From a virus: DNA of 64,000 bases. Below, piece by piece: positions 43,019-52,331 of this stretch. The number at the start of each line of letters is the position of its first letter. Position 1 is the stretch's first letter. The stretch covers positions 1 to 64,000 of the IMG/VR virus record IMGVR_UViG_3300042924_003217; one strand, 5' to 3'. Below the pieces are notes generated by a model. The model was not told the DNA's origin and did not search any database. It saw only the letters and a list, made by a program, of their open reading frames with translations. The position numbers and the translations under genes are program-made.

Positions 43019-43882
43019 ATGAAAGCAGAACTCTTCCTGATCAGCTACGAACCCGATTACCAGTTTGCGGAATACTGCCTGAAGTCGGTCCATAAGTTCG
43101 GTAGCGGGTTTGCTGGCATAACCATCGTTGTGCCAACGCAGGATGAGCACAAATTCAAGTATCTGGCACAAAAGTATGATGCTACCCTGAGGTCGTACTA
43201 CGTTGCTGCTGGTAAGGGGTTTCTGCATCACGAAGTCTGCAAGTGCGAAGCGGACCTTTGGATTCCGAAAGACCGGGATCTGGTTGTTCACATCGACTCC
43301 GACTGCATCTTTCAGCACAAGTTTTCCCTCGATACGTTCATGCATGAGGGGAAGCCGATTCTGTTGCGCGAACATTTTGAGGACTTCCGGCACTATGACC
43401 ATCGGTACTCATGGAAGTCGTGCGTAGATCGTGCGCTGGGTTGCGACATGGGGTGGGAAACGATGGTGCGCCATCCGTCCGTGTTTCATGTCGATCTGTA
43501 CCCGCGCATGCGCAGCCACATCGAGCAGCGCCACCGGATGCCGTTCACGCAGTACGTCCTCCTGCAACGCGAAGAGTTCCCGCAGACGTTCACTGAGTTC
43601 CCGACGTTGGGCGCGTACTCGCTCATCAATGATGCGGATCGTTATCAGATCGTGACCCGTGTCGTTACGCCGGGACCGTACTGGGAGGATCCGCGTTGGG
43701 GCGTAAAGCCGATGCAGCGTCAGGCCAACGGACAGCCTGTAGGCACGTTCGACCCGATTCACATCTGGCACCACGGTGAGGCATTCACCGTGGCGCCCCT
43801 TGACTATCCGATTCACTATTTCTGGTCGCGCCGTGGGGTCACGCCAGAAATTCGTGCGAAGATTGAGCAGATTCTTGCCTAA
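43019..43882 (+). CDS. GT-A-type glycosyltransferase (DUF6492-like)
   Basis: 287 aa from ATG 43019. DLVVHIDSDCIF carries a DxD-like donor/metal motif, MKAELFLISYEPDYQFAEYCLKSV opens like DUF6492 proteins, and the C-terminus HIWHHGEAFTVAPLDYPIHYFW is typical. It is on the plus strand, opposite its glycosyltransferase neighbours, ending in a 4-base convergent overlap with the next gene, so it may have been inserted later. Acts on a carbohydrate acceptor; target unknown. Confidence 0.75.
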   Translation: MKAELFLISYEPDYQFAEYCLKSVHKFGSGFAGITIVVPTQDEHKFKYLAQKYDATLRSYYVAAGKGFLHHEVCKCEADLWIPKDRDLVVHIDSDCIFQHKFSLDTFMHEGKPILLREHFEDFRHYDHRYSWKSCVDRALGCDMGWETMVRHPSVFHVDLYPRMRSHIEQRHRMPFTQYVLLQREEFPQTFTEFPTLGAYSLINDADRYQIVTRVVTPGPYWEDPRWGVKPMQRQANGQPVGTFDPIHIWHHGEAFTVAPLDYPIHYFWSRRGVTPEIRAKIEQILA

Positions 43883-45279
43883 GGCTTTAGCGTCTTCAGG
43901 TGCTGCTCAATGATGGACGGCTTGTGCGGGTTAGCGGATACCGTCTTGCACGCAGCCAGAGAGAAGTGAACCAGTTTTGATTCAGGCCAACGTTGGGTGT
44001 TCCAATTAACGCAACGCTGTTCTTTCTTCAGCCAAAACGGTGAGTCCTCTTTTGCGAGGATGTCGGCATCCGTTGGCACAGTCTGCGCATTCGCGTAGTC
44101 GAAGTTCTCGATAACTTCCGAGAAGCAGCGGAGCCCCTGACGATCAGCGGACACCGCAGCCATGCCTTTCGCCTCAAGGGCAATCACGCCATCCGGCGTT
44201 GGTACGTCGTCACTCGTAAAGGACTGACCGGGAAGCACGTCGTACTCAAGGTACAGTCCCCCGCCAACGTTTTCCAAAGCCAGCCAACGGTAAATGCTGG
44301 CCAGTTCCTTCTTGCGCGAGTGCGTGCCCTTTAGCGTTGCCAGCTTCGGCTTGATCTTGGCGTACACGGGATTCTTGCTCGCGTCCCACTCAGTCAGGAC
44401 AATCGGATTGTAGCCGTAGGCGCTCCAAACGTGCTTCCAAACGTCAATCTGACGCTTTTGCTCTTCCTGATTGTACTCCGCGCAAATGTCGAAGTACGTG
44501 AACACGGTCTTCAGTCGGATCGGAACGCCATTGGAGCCACCACCGCAGTACTTGTTGCGGACATGGATGAAAGCCGAGGAGTCTTTCACGCCATGTAGAA
44601 GATACGGACGCTTGCCGTGCTTGTTGATCAGATCAAGGTCTTCAGCACTGATCGTCTTGCGATTGAAATCCAAGAGGATGTTCGTGGTGTCGATTGAGAT
44701 CGGCAGCACACGCTCGGCGTGGTGAACGTCGTAGGCGATGTTGGCGGGACCACCGATGATGTTCATCGCACCAGCCTTGTGCCAGAAATCCGTGGAGTAG
44801 ATCGCAACGCCGTTCAAGTGGACCTTGACCGGATCCTGACAAACATGCCCAGCAGCCGATTTACCGCTGTTCCATGCCTCTTCGTAGGACTCGATCATCT
44901 TGTCGATCCATTCGGGCGCTAATGGGCAGCAATCAGCCTCCAAATTGAGGAATGCGTAGTACTCAAGCTGCCAGTCCCGGTTGCCGAGCCGCTCAAGGAT
45001 GTCGTAAAACATCTCGTTAGGCCCAAACGGATAGCCAACCGCGTTCATGCGGCGGCACTTGAACTCCAGTACCTTGGAGAACTTGCTGAGCAGCTTGTCC
45101 TTGACCAGATTGGGCATCTGCTCGGCGTCAAAACGCCGATGGAACGCGATGTCCGCTTTCTCGTTGGTCCCCGGCTCAAGGTCAGCGATCAACTCGCCAA
45201 GCTTTCTGGCCATGTCCCGGTCACCAGAGTAGTAATTGATGACGATCAGGAGCTTCCGCTTCTTTTTTTGATCAAACAT
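43879..45279 (-). CDS. Two-domain glycosyltransferase
   Basis: 466 aa from ATG 45279, overlapping the upstream stop. The N-terminal domain (KRKLLIVINYYSGDRDMARKLGELIADL..., YYAFLNLEADCCPLAP) is GT-A-like with an ExD motif. The C-terminal domain (KRQIDVWKHVWSAYGYNPIVL, IYRWLALENVGGGLYLEYDVLPG) matches sugar transferases with the GG.Y.E.DV motif of the Gly_transf_sug type. Two catalytic domains could add two sugars in sequence. Membership of the late structural cluster suggests a virion substrate. Confidence 0.75.
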   Translation of the reverse strand: MFDQKKKRKLLIVINYYSGDRDMARKLGELIADLEPGTNEKADIAFHRRFDAEQMPNLVKDKLLSKFSKVLEFKCRRMNAVGYPFGPNEMFYDILERLGNRDWQLEYYAFLNLEADCCPLAPEWIDKMIESYEEAWNSGKSAAGHVCQDPVKVHLNGVAIYSTDFWHKAGAMNIIGGPANIAYDVHHAERVLPISIDTTNILLDFNRKTISAEDLDLINKHGKRPYLLHGVKDSSAFIHVRNKYCGGGSNGVPIRLKTVFTYFDICAEYNQEEQKRQIDVWKHVWSAYGYNPIVLTEWDASKNPVYAKIKPKLATLKGTHSRKKELASIYRWLALENVGGGLYLEYDVLPGQSFTSDDVPTPDGVIALEAKGMAAVSADRQGLRCFSEVIENFDYANAQTVPTDADILAKEDSPFWLKKEQRCVNWNTQRWPESKLVHFSLAACKTVSANPHKPSIIEQHLKTLKP

Positions 45280-46237
45280 TGCTGTACTGAGGCTGAAAAC
45301 CTCGTTTTTGGGTGGTGTTGTGGTAGCAGTACGCAGCTTCGCCAACGTGGAGCGGCATCACAGCGTAATCGACGTAGGTTTGGTGACCCGCTTTCTTTGC
45401 GCGGATGCAGAACGAGGCGTCCTCCGAGTATTCCTCAGTGATGTGGTTAAAAAACCGGTACTTGTAGCCGAATTTTGCCACAAATGCCTGATCGTTCACC
45501 TCGATTTCAGGCTGCGTCTTGATGATGTCCTCAAAGACGCTGCGGTGAACAAGCACGCAGCCAAATCCAACCCACCCAACAGGGTCCACGCTGTTGCGCG
45601 GGCCGTTATGGGCAGCGTCATTGACCATTTGCGAGCTATACGCCTCCTGAAACTGAGCAACTCCGGTCGGGTTTCGGCCAAAATAGCAACCACCAACCAG
45701 CGTTCGCTTGGTCTGGATGAGACGCGCAATCGGGTTGATGTTGATGTAGGCCGAAGGAAAGTTCGGATTGGCTGCAACCTTGCGGTAGTAATCAACGTCT
45801 CCATGCGGCAGGATCGTGTCGTCATCCAGCCAGAAAGAGTACTCGCAGTTGCTGTCCAAAAACCGCTGTGCGCAGGCGTTTCGGGAGCGAACGATAGACG
45901 TGTCGCTCAGGGTGAAGAACTGCATCTTGTCGCGCTCGTACAGCGTAGCGAACGCTTTCACGACACCGGGATGCACGGAACGGTTCGTGGGCATCAGCAC
46001 GCACACACGCTGACCGCTGGGGATCTCGTATGGTGCCAAGACCTCTACCGTATCGGCAGCAACGTCAAAGCACTCCGGTGAGTTGTCGATCATGAACTGA
46101 ACGTCCGCTACGGTCGGGTTCTTGCCCGATGCCCATAGCGCAACGTAGTTCGCGGTCTTGCCCAGTTGAGTGGCGACCTCTTCAGTACCGTACTTCTGTA
46201 GGTACTTGTCGATGCCAGCCCGTAAGTTGAGGCCCAT
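45272..46237 (-). CDS. Glycosyltransferase with N-terminal helix-turn-helix-like domain
   Basis: 321 aa. Residues about 5-50 (AGIDKYLQKYGTEEVATQLGKTANYVALWASGKNPTVADVQFMI) resemble an XRE-like helix-turn-helix. They are followed by a GT-A domain with SFWLDDDTILPHGD (DDD donor/metal site) and VGWVGFGCVLVHRSVFE, as in glycosyltransferase family 2. HTH plus GT-A in one chain is unusual. The frame is continuous and no split is seen. Confidence 0.7.
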   Translation of the reverse strand: MGLNLRAGIDKYLQKYGTEEVATQLGKTANYVALWASGKNPTVADVQFMIDNSPECFDVAADTVEVLAPYEIPSGQRVCVLMPTNRSVHPGVVKAFATLYERDKMQFFTLSDTSIVRSRNACAQRFLDSNCEYSFWLDDDTILPHGDVDYYRKVAANPNFPSAYININPIARLIQTKRTLVGGCYFGRNPTGVAQFQEAYSSQMVNDAAHNGPRNSVDPVGWVGFGCVLVHRSVFEDIIKTQPEIEVNDQAFVAKFGYKYRFFNHITEEYSEDASFCIRAKKAGHQTYVDYAVMPLHVGEAAYCYHNTTQKRGFQPQYSNV

Positions 46238-47649
46238 TAGGATTCGCGGTTAGTGATTTCCGACGCGAGGCTGTCAACGATGTCGTCAAAACCCTGATCG
46301 AAATTGACGTTGCTCTTCGGCGTGGCACGCGGAGCGGTTGTTCCGATGCTCTTAGCGGCAGAACCGGACTGCTTCATCTTGCCGACTTGCGAGCGCAGGG
46401 CTTCAATTTCCTTGCGAGCCTCAGCAAGCTGGTTCTGCAACTGCGGCGTTACGTGGTCGCGATACAGAATGCCTACGCGAGCAGCAATCTGAGCATTCAG
46501 CGGATCAGTCGTCTCGTTCTTGATCGTCTCTGCAAACTTGAGAGACGCGTCATTGTAGCGGTTGATCGCCTCTTCCTTCTGCTTGCGGATCGCAGGAGCA
46601 TCCGAATCCATGATGTCCGAAGGCTTTTTCAGGAAGTCCCACTTACCGAGGTGCGTTTCGAATTCCTTATTGAGCCGCGAAGTGGCTTCCTCGATGGATT
46701 TTTGCTGCTGTCCCTGCGTCTGCTTCGTGCGCTCCTCGTAGTTGGTGCGCCACTCGTCAATTTCTCGCGTCTTGTCCTTCGACAAGCGCAGGTTTTCCCG
46801 CAGCGTTTCGCGGATTGCCTCAGCCGTATCGGGATCGGCATCGTACTGATTGCCGTCAGCGCCTTTTCCTGACTCCAACGTATCGAGATACGGCTTCAAG
46901 TTCGCAAGCGTGATGCCGCTCTTCTTGAGCTTCTCAGCGTGCTCCTTGGGGAGCCCTGCATCCGTCAGCGTCTTGATGATGTTCTCGTTGTTCTTGGTGA
47001 TCGTCTTGTCGTACTTCTCGACAATCGCGGGATCCGCGTTTGCGTCGAGCGAACGAAGGCGATCACGTAACTGCTGAAGCTCCTCGTTAACGGTGGCAGG
47101 AGCCGCATCCTTGGCTTTCTTGATCTCCTCTAATTGCTTGCGCGTGTCTTCAAGCTCCTTTGAGATTCGCTCACGCTCAGTCCGCTCCTTCGATGCGAGC
47201 GCCTTTACCTCATTGAAGAGCTTCTTGGTCTTGGGGGACGTATGCTGACCCAACTTAGACTCAATCGCCTCCAACTCCTTGTTGGCTTCCTCTGTCTTTT
47301 GCTCGGTCTTGGCCTCTTCAGGAGCAACCTCTTCCTTTTTGGGCTCGCTTTCCTTTGCGGCTCCCTCTGCCTTGGCCTCAGGGGCCTCCGCTGGCGTTTC
47401 CTCGGCAATCTCTTCCTGCTTTGGCTCCTCTTCCGTGGCGGCTTCCTTGGCAGGCGGATCGTTGCTTACAACGTCCTCTGCCTTCTGCTCGGTCAAATTC
47501 GCAAACGCCCCATCGATAATGTTGTCAAAATCAATCGGGCTAAACGGTTCGTTTGACTGACGCTGACCAACGCCAAGTTCCTCAGGCGAGGCGGGCGTGT
47601 TCGGATCTACAACAGGCTGCTCCTCATTCGCAACGTTCTGATTATCCAT
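46237..47649 (-). CDS. Scaffolding protein
   Basis: 470 aa from ATG 47649. Glu/Lys/Ala-rich and almost entirely helical, with a long acidic N-terminal half (EEAEEAPEA-type repeats), extended coiled coil (LASKERTERERISKELEDTRKQLEEIKKAKD) and a conserved-looking C-terminal tail (NVNFDQGFDDIVDSLASEITNRES) that could bind the coat. Position after the portal gene is typical of podovirus scaffolds. An inverted repeat ATTGATG-CATCAAT (about 47651-47668) lies just upstream. Confidence 0.75.
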   Translation of the reverse strand: MDNQNVANEEQPVVDPNTPASPEELGVGQRQSNEPFSPIDFDNIIDGAFANLTEQKAEDVVSNDPPAKEAATEEEPKQEEIAEETPAEAPEAKAEGAAKESEPKKEEVAPEEAKTEQKTEEANKELEAIESKLGQHTSPKTKKLFNEVKALASKERTERERISKELEDTRKQLEEIKKAKDAAPATVNEELQQLRDRLRSLDANADPAIVEKYDKTITKNNENIIKTLTDAGLPKEHAEKLKKSGITLANLKPYLDTLESGKGADGNQYDADPDTAEAIRETLRENLRLSKDKTREIDEWRTNYEERTKQTQGQQQKSIEEATSRLNKEFETHLGKWDFLKKPSDIMDSDAPAIRKQKEEAINRYNDASLKFAETIKNETTDPLNAQIAARVGILYRDHVTPQLQNQLAEARKEIEALRSQVGKMKQSGSAAKSIGTTAPRATPKSNVNFDQGFDDIVDSLASEITNRES

Positions 47650-47699
47650 AATTGATGGGCTCATCAATCATGGCATCAAATGCAAGCGTCAAGCACAAA

Positions 47700-47969
47700 T
47701 TAGTCGCGAGGGTCGAGCAGTATTCGGTCATATTCGTTTACAGCAGCAGGCGCAACCTCATGCGGCAGAGCAAGAATGGTGCTGATCGCCAATTCGTAGC
47801 CTTCACGCATCTTGGCCTGTAAGGCGACTACGTGTAGGTCGTTTGTGCTGTTCGCGTACTCAGGAATGCGGGCTTTGGCTACCTCAATGAGGTGCTTAAA
47901 AACCGCGCCCTCCATCATCTTCAAAGCATCTGCCTTGAAGCCGTCTTGGAAGATTGCGTTATCGCTCAT
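47700..47969 (-). CDS. Small helical head-region protein (89 aa)
   Basis: MSDNAIFQDGFKADALKMMEGAVFKHLIEVAKARIPEYA... is all helix with no motif. Its start overlaps the portal stop by four bases, and it stands between portal and scaffold. Probable head-assembly accessory. Confidence 0.65.
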   Translation of the reverse strand: MSDNAIFQDGFKADALKMMEGAVFKHLIEVAKARIPEYANSTNDLHVVALQAKMREGYELAISTILALPHEVAPAAVNEYDRILLDPRD

Positions 47970-50401
47970 TCAACTCCGGGTGGGCGATAGTACGCCCGCT
48001 TCTTGCGCTCTTCGATCTCCGGTGGCGCAAACTCACCAGCTTCGCGTGCAAGGGCAGTCTGGATCGCCTCAACGTCAGGACCCTCCTGCTCAGTACCCAT
48101 GTCAGGGGAAGTCGGAGGAGCGCCAACGCCTGCGCTGTACGGAGGCAGATTGGGGTTCTGCGTGTTAGTAGCAGCGGCAACCTGTTCCGGTGTAGCCCCC
48201 TGCTCAACCAATTCCGCAGCCATCTTCTGCTGTTCAGCAATCATCACAGCCTGCGCGAAGTCAGATTTGAATTTCTTGTAGAAGTCGTTCATCTCCTTGA
48301 ACTGCGGGTTCTGACTGGGGTTACCCTGAGCAAGGTAGTTGGCCAAGTGCTCCGCGAAGTGATTGAGCAGTAGCTCGGTCGGCTTCGCAAACATGTCGAT
48401 AGTCGTGAGGTCACTAATGCCTTGACCCGCCTGAATGAGTAGCTGCATGCACACCTGCGCATGAGCCATGTGGTTGTCACGCGGTGATACCGGAACCGGC
48501 ATCTTCAGCGTCATCATGGTCGTGGCCTCTTGCTGCTGCATGCGCGTAGCCTCGGCCATGATCGTCTGGTCAGGATTCTCGATGATGAGAGCCTTGGCAG
48601 CATCCGGACCAGCAAGAGCCTCGACGTTGCGCTTGGTAAGCTCCACCTGATCCACGTTCGGGTTGTTGGCGTACATGCGCCCAACTGCAAGGATTCCCTG
48701 AGCAACGATAGCGTCGTCTGTGTGCGCGTAACCAGAGGTTGCGGCATCGCGGCAAATGCGAATCTCGCTCTCCGTGAGGCCATCCATGAACATCATGACC
48801 AACGTCCGCACCGGAAGGCGCGATTCGTCGGTCGTGTCCATCAGGTCCGTGATGGTCTTCATCACCTCGTTACTGTCGGACCCCTGCGTCACAAACTGCT
48901 CGGTGATCTTGGTGAAAAGCTCTCGCGCTTCCTTGATGTGATCATCGGAGAACGCACGCTTCTGCATCGTCTGCACAAGCTGGGAGAATTGATCACGCCA
49001 GCGGGCCTCTGTGATGTCGGAGTTCTCGCGCTCGCGTTGCGCGTCCTGAGACGCCTCAGTTGCGGTTACGGGTTGACCAGAAGCGTTCGGATTGGCCGAG
49101 ACGTAAGCGCCCGCAGCCTGCTCCATGTAGTTCACCATGCGCTGGTCGAGCGCGGCATACATCTCGCCATCAGCCGAGAACTTCTGCTGATCGACCTCAA
49201 TCGACTTGTCGATCACCACGAACGGAGCATGAACGACAGGCTGTAGCTTGTTCCTGTTGGCGGAATCCGCCTTCAGGATCACAAGGGACGACATGTTGAC
49301 GTTGTCCACCATGCGATTGCGGATGCGCTCCGCGATACGCACGTTGCCAATGATCATGCGCCCAATGCCCTTGGACGAGTGCAGGTGTCCGTTTCCGGGC
49401 TGGAAACTGAACAGCGTTACCACCTCGTCAAAGCTGTCGTAAATCTTCTCCGCAAAGCGCAACAGCTTGCCGTTGTCGCGCAGGAGGATCCAGAAGGACA
49501 CCTTGCCGTCATACTCGCGATTCCAAAGCAAATACGTCTTCACGACGCGCGGACCAGAAACCGAGTACGTCAGACCAAGCACACCGTCACTGATGAATTC
49601 CGCAAACTTGCGGAACTCCGTAACCATCATGTCCTCGCGGGGATTTTTGATCTCCGAGGTGTTAGCCGCCATGATGCAGTTCGGGATGTTGTAGCCCATC
49701 TCCTCGGCGGCTTTCTCGTCCTTGAACAGATCAATGAATTCGTGCAGGAGGAAGTCGTGCTTGATGACGTAGAACTGTAGCTCGTTCGCGTACTGCGATG
49801 ATTCGTCGGGCACGTAGGAAACGTCCTGCTTGAACATGCGCGGCGTCCAAGTGTACGGATCAAGGAAAACACCGTAGGCGTAACCGTGCAGCACGTTCTC
49901 GCGGGCGAGCGCGGGGATGAACGTCGAGTACTTCTTCCACGACTGGATCATCCGCGTCGTGTGAATGTCGAACAGGTCGCTCTTCTTCTTCCAGTCCGGG
50001 TACGAAGTCGGAAGGGACGAGCGAGTCAGGTAAATCTGCGAAGTGATCGCATTGACGAACCGCAACGTCTTGCGGTCCACAATGCCAGCAAGGATGCCCG
50101 TGGAGGTGTTCGACTGCCAGCTATTCGCCTTCTCGATCTGGTCGGTTTGCGAGAACGGTGCCTGACCGGAGTACTCCAACTCCATCATGGTGGCACGCTG
50201 GGAACGGGTCTTGTTGGCCGATTCCGTGGACTTACACAGGTTCCACGCTTGATCGGTAGTCCTGACCGACCTCGCCTCAAGGTTAAGCTCAGGCTTGCCG
50301 CCCTTCTCCTTCAGGGGCGGAGCCTCAATGGTCACAACACCGGAGACGTTCGGGTACTTACTGGCGGGAACTGTGGTATCTTGAGGAGCCGTCGATGCCA
50401 T
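47966..50401 (-). CDS. Portal protein
   Basis: 811 aa. Typical podovirus portal layout: an N-terminal region with a clip/wing-like domain, a middle containing FHIHTTRMIQSWKKYSTFIPALARENVLHGYAYGVF-type helices, GIGRMIIGNVRIAERIRNRMVDNVNMSS (stem region), and a long helical C-terminus ending in a Pro-rich tail with RKKRAYYRPPGVE. It follows terminase-region genes and precedes scaffold. Large size suggests a barrel extension. Confidence 0.85.
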   Translation of the reverse strand: MASTAPQDTTVPASKYPNVSGVVTIEAPPLKEKGGKPELNLEARSVRTTDQAWNLCKSTESANKTRSQRATMMELEYSGQAPFSQTDQIEKANSWQSNTSTGILAGIVDRKTLRFVNAITSQIYLTRSSLPTSYPDWKKKSDLFDIHTTRMIQSWKKYSTFIPALARENVLHGYAYGVFLDPYTWTPRMFKQDVSYVPDESSQYANELQFYVIKHDFLLHEFIDLFKDEKAAEEMGYNIPNCIMAANTSEIKNPREDMMVTEFRKFAEFISDGVLGLTYSVSGPRVVKTYLLWNREYDGKVSFWILLRDNGKLLRFAEKIYDSFDEVVTLFSFQPGNGHLHSSKGIGRMIIGNVRIAERIRNRMVDNVNMSSLVILKADSANRNKLQPVVHAPFVVIDKSIEVDQQKFSADGEMYAALDQRMVNYMEQAAGAYVSANPNASGQPVTATEASQDAQRERENSDITEARWRDQFSQLVQTMQKRAFSDDHIKEARELFTKITEQFVTQGSDSNEVMKTITDLMDTTDESRLPVRTLVMMFMDGLTESEIRICRDAATSGYAHTDDAIVAQGILAVGRMYANNPNVDQVELTKRNVEALAGPDAAKALIIENPDQTIMAEATRMQQQEATTMMTLKMPVPVSPRDNHMAHAQVCMQLLIQAGQGISDLTTIDMFAKPTELLLNHFAEHLANYLAQGNPSQNPQFKEMNDFYKKFKSDFAQAVMIAEQQKMAAELVEQGATPEQVAAATNTQNPNLPPYSAGVGAPPTSPDMGTEQEGPDVEAIQTALAREAGEFAPPEIEERKKRAYYRPPGVE

Positions 50402-50425
50402 AAGGCGTAATATATCAAATGTTTA

Positions 50426-50662
50426 TCAACTGCGCCACCTGCCCAATGGGCAACGTTCGCTTTTCAGCAAAGCCTTGACGGCAACATAGCAGGAGCACTG
50501 GTAGCACTGACCGTCACGGTATGACTCGCACGCATGGCATTCTGCAAGTCGTTGGTCTGTTTGCTCAGCCGAAAGGATGACATCTCGCCCCTGCAAACGC
50601 AGCTTTGCTGCGCGATACATGGCAGCAACAAAGCGAAACGGAGATGCCAGCGTCAGCCTCAC
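50426..50662 (-). CDS. Cys-rich zinc-binding-like small protein
   Basis: 78 aa. ECHACESYRDGQCYQCSCYVAVKALLKSERCPLGRW gives CxxC...CxxCxC...C, a likely zinc site seen in a common small phage family. The N-terminus is a basic amphipathic helix. Start overlaps the upstream stop by four bases. Confidence 0.75.
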   Translation of the reverse strand: MRLTLASPFRFVAAMYRAAKLRLQGRDVILSAEQTDQRLAECHACESYRDGQCYQCSCYVAVKALLKSERCPLGRWRS

Positions 50663-50976
50663 AGCGTGAAATCTACGAGATACCGGAGTCCTTTCTCGCT
50701 CACCACGGCATAGTCGCCCTCCGAAACAATCAGCTTCTTGTCCAGCAACAGCTTGAGCGTTTCCGTGTCCACCGCATCCCTGCGGCTGACTTTGGAAAAA
50801 ACGGAGATGGCTTCAATGACCTTCGAAGCGTTGTTCTTTGGCTGAACTGGTTGCGCAACGGGCGCAGGCGCTTCGGGCACAGGAACCCCTGCGGCTTCAG
50901 GAATCGGAGGCAACTTACCGTCGCCAACAGGAATCGTCACGTTGATGTCAGAGAATCCCTGTCTGCGGGGTATCAT
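50659..50976 (-). CDS. Hypothetical protein with winged-helix-like C-terminus
   Basis: 105 aa from ATG 50976, 29 bases into the upstream gene; the longer frame is a shadow. Pro-rich linker (VPVPEAPAPVAQPVQP), then VIEAISVFSKVSRRDAVDTETLKLLLDKKLIVSEGDYAVVSEKGLRYL, which looks like a small winged helix. May act as a packaging-region regulator or DNA-binding accessory; not identified. Confidence 0.6.
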   Translation of the reverse strand: MIPRRQGFSDINVTIPVGDGKLPPIPEAAGVPVPEAPAPVAQPVQPKNNASKVIEAISVFSKVSRRDAVDTETLKLLLDKKLIVSEGDYAVVSEKGLRYLVDFTL

Positions 50977-51271
50977 GGTATTTGATGTTGGCTTGGAAGA
51001 TGTGCTTGGTGGGCGTCTGGATAATCGGGATCTTGCATTCCCACTCTCCCGCAATCGAGGACTCGCCCTCTTTGTTTTTGACGTAATGCACGACGTGCAG
51101 GATCGCCTTGCGCTCCTTGATTCCCGCCTCGTCAATGATCGGAAAGACGGCAAGGAGGTTCTCCTTGTCCTCCACGAACTTGTACGGACAAAGGCTGGCG
51201 ATGTGATTCGCGTCAGCCTTGCTGTAGTTGAGTACCGGGATGCAGATCACCTCGGGTCGTTTGTCGCTCAT
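50948..51271 (-). CDS. Hypothetical protein (107 aa)
   Basis: Beta/alpha mixed: VICIPVLNYSKADANHIASLCPYKFVED and AILHVVHYVKNKEGESSIAGEWECKIPII. No motif recognised. Coupled (4-base overlap) to the gene upstream. Confidence 0.65.
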   Translation of the reverse strand: MSDKRPEVICIPVLNYSKADANHIASLCPYKFVEDKENLLAVFPIIDEAGIKERKAILHVVHYVKNKEGESSIAGEWECKIPIIQTPTKHIFQANIKYHDTPQTGIL

Positions 51272-51540
51272 AGAGTTTCAATCTTCATCTGCAAGCCACC
51301 CGTCTCCTCATTGAAGCGGTCCCAAGCTTTTTGAGCTTCGGGACCATGCGTGGACGGGTTGGGAAGCTCGTAACGCTTCCCGTTTTTGTAGACGATCTTT
51401 ACGTGGCCGGGATTGCGACTACGAGTCTTGAACGCCTCGTCATAGTTGGCGAGGAACTGCTCAGTCGTCTTGCTCTTTTCCCCTGCCCGCGACCATGAAT
51501 CCTTCGTCTTGCCGAAAGGCTTTTGGTCGGGAATCTTCAC
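51268..51540 (-). CDS. Hypothetical basic protein (90 aa)
   Basis: Basic and probably partly disordered at the N-terminus (KPFGKTKDSWSRAGEKSKT), then VKIVYKNGKRYELPNPSTHGPEAQKAWDRFNEE. No family recognised. Four-base overlaps on both sides mark the coupled operon. Confidence 0.6.
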   Translation of the reverse strand: MKIPDQKPFGKTKDSWSRAGEKSKTTEQFLANYDEAFKTRSRNPGHVKIVYKNGKRYELPNPSTHGPEAQKAWDRFNEETGGLQMKIETL

Positions 51541-51731
51541 TTGTAGCTCGACAGGGACTTCTTGGACTTGCGCTTGAACGCGGGCGTGACCGGCTTGTTC
51601 TTGGCTTGGTCTTTACTGCCAACACGTTCCGGCAGGTTCTTCAAGCTAGTCGTGTCCTCGGCCATGTCCTCCGCAGTCTTGGGGGCTTGGGAGAACAGGT
51701 AACGCATCTGGGCTTTCGATTTGATGGGCAT
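51537..51731 (-). CDS. Small basic protein near terminase (64 aa)
   Basis: MPIKSKAQMRYLFSQAPKTAEDMAEDTTSLKNLPERVG... then a Lys-rich tail. MP.KSKAQ.R is the opening of small proteins often found near phage terminase or portal genes; the function is unknown. The longer upstream frame is the shadow of the Cys-rich gene. Confidence 0.65.
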   Translation of the reverse strand: MPIKSKAQMRYLFSQAPKTAEDMAEDTTSLKNLPERVGSKDQAKNKPVTPAFKRKSKKSLSSYK

Positions 51732-51735
51732 GGTC

Positions 51736-52329
51736 TTAGTCGATTGATTGTTTGAGCCAGCAGTTTTGTGGGATCGCCTGAAGCTTTTCCTCGGTCTGCT
51801 TGAGAGCAGACAAAGGCAGGTGCACGGCTGTTCTGTTATCCCAGCCATTGATAGCGCAACCCAGCAATGACTCGTCAAGCACAATTTTCCGTAACTGCCT
51901 CAGGCGAATCAGTATTGTATCAGTTGCCTGCGTGCAACTGCCACATCCGTTGCGCCATGCTTTGTTGAAGGGGCAACTGTTGCAAATTTTGCAACGATTG
52001 GTCGCCACGTTCTGATCAACCAACGGATAGCCGCCAACGGGCGTATCGCGCATCGTCACAGCCGCCCATCCGTTGACTCGCTTTAGCATATCGCTGTTCT
52101 TTTGAATCAAAGCGCCCTCTGCTTCCGTTGTAACGCAGTAGCTTGGCCACTTGGAGCAAAAGTAATCGTCAATGTCCTTGTCGGGGTCACCCATCGGGAT
52201 GCCGTTCTGCGTGCGCCAGTTGACGATTTCCTTGACCAGCAGTTCGTAGGTGCTGGCCCGTAGGACAACTCCTTTATCGACCGGGAAGTGAAAGTTGTTT
52301 GGCGGGATGACGCCGCGATTGAGGTGCAT
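51736..52329 (-). CDS. Cys-rich conserved protein next to terminase (197 aa)
   Basis: NRCKICNSCPFNKAWRNGCGSCTQAT gives four Cys in two CxxC pairs plus a fifth, with further Cys at CAINGWDNRTAVHL and NCW, suggesting a zinc or iron-sulfur site. N-terminal domain: PVDKGVVLRASTYELLVKEIVNWRTQNGIP. Such proteins recur beside terminase genes in aquatic podoviruses, but I do not know their role. Confidence 0.65.
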   Translation of the reverse strand: MHLNRGVIPPNNFHFPVDKGVVLRASTYELLVKEIVNWRTQNGIPMGDPDKDIDDYFCSKWPSYCVTTEAEGALIQKNSDMLKRVNGWAAVTMRDTPVGGYPLVDQNVATNRCKICNSCPFNKAWRNGCGSCTQATDTILIRLRQLRKIVLDESLLGCAINGWDNRTAVHLPLSALKQTEEKLQAIPQNCWLKQSID

Positions 52330-52331
52330 CG

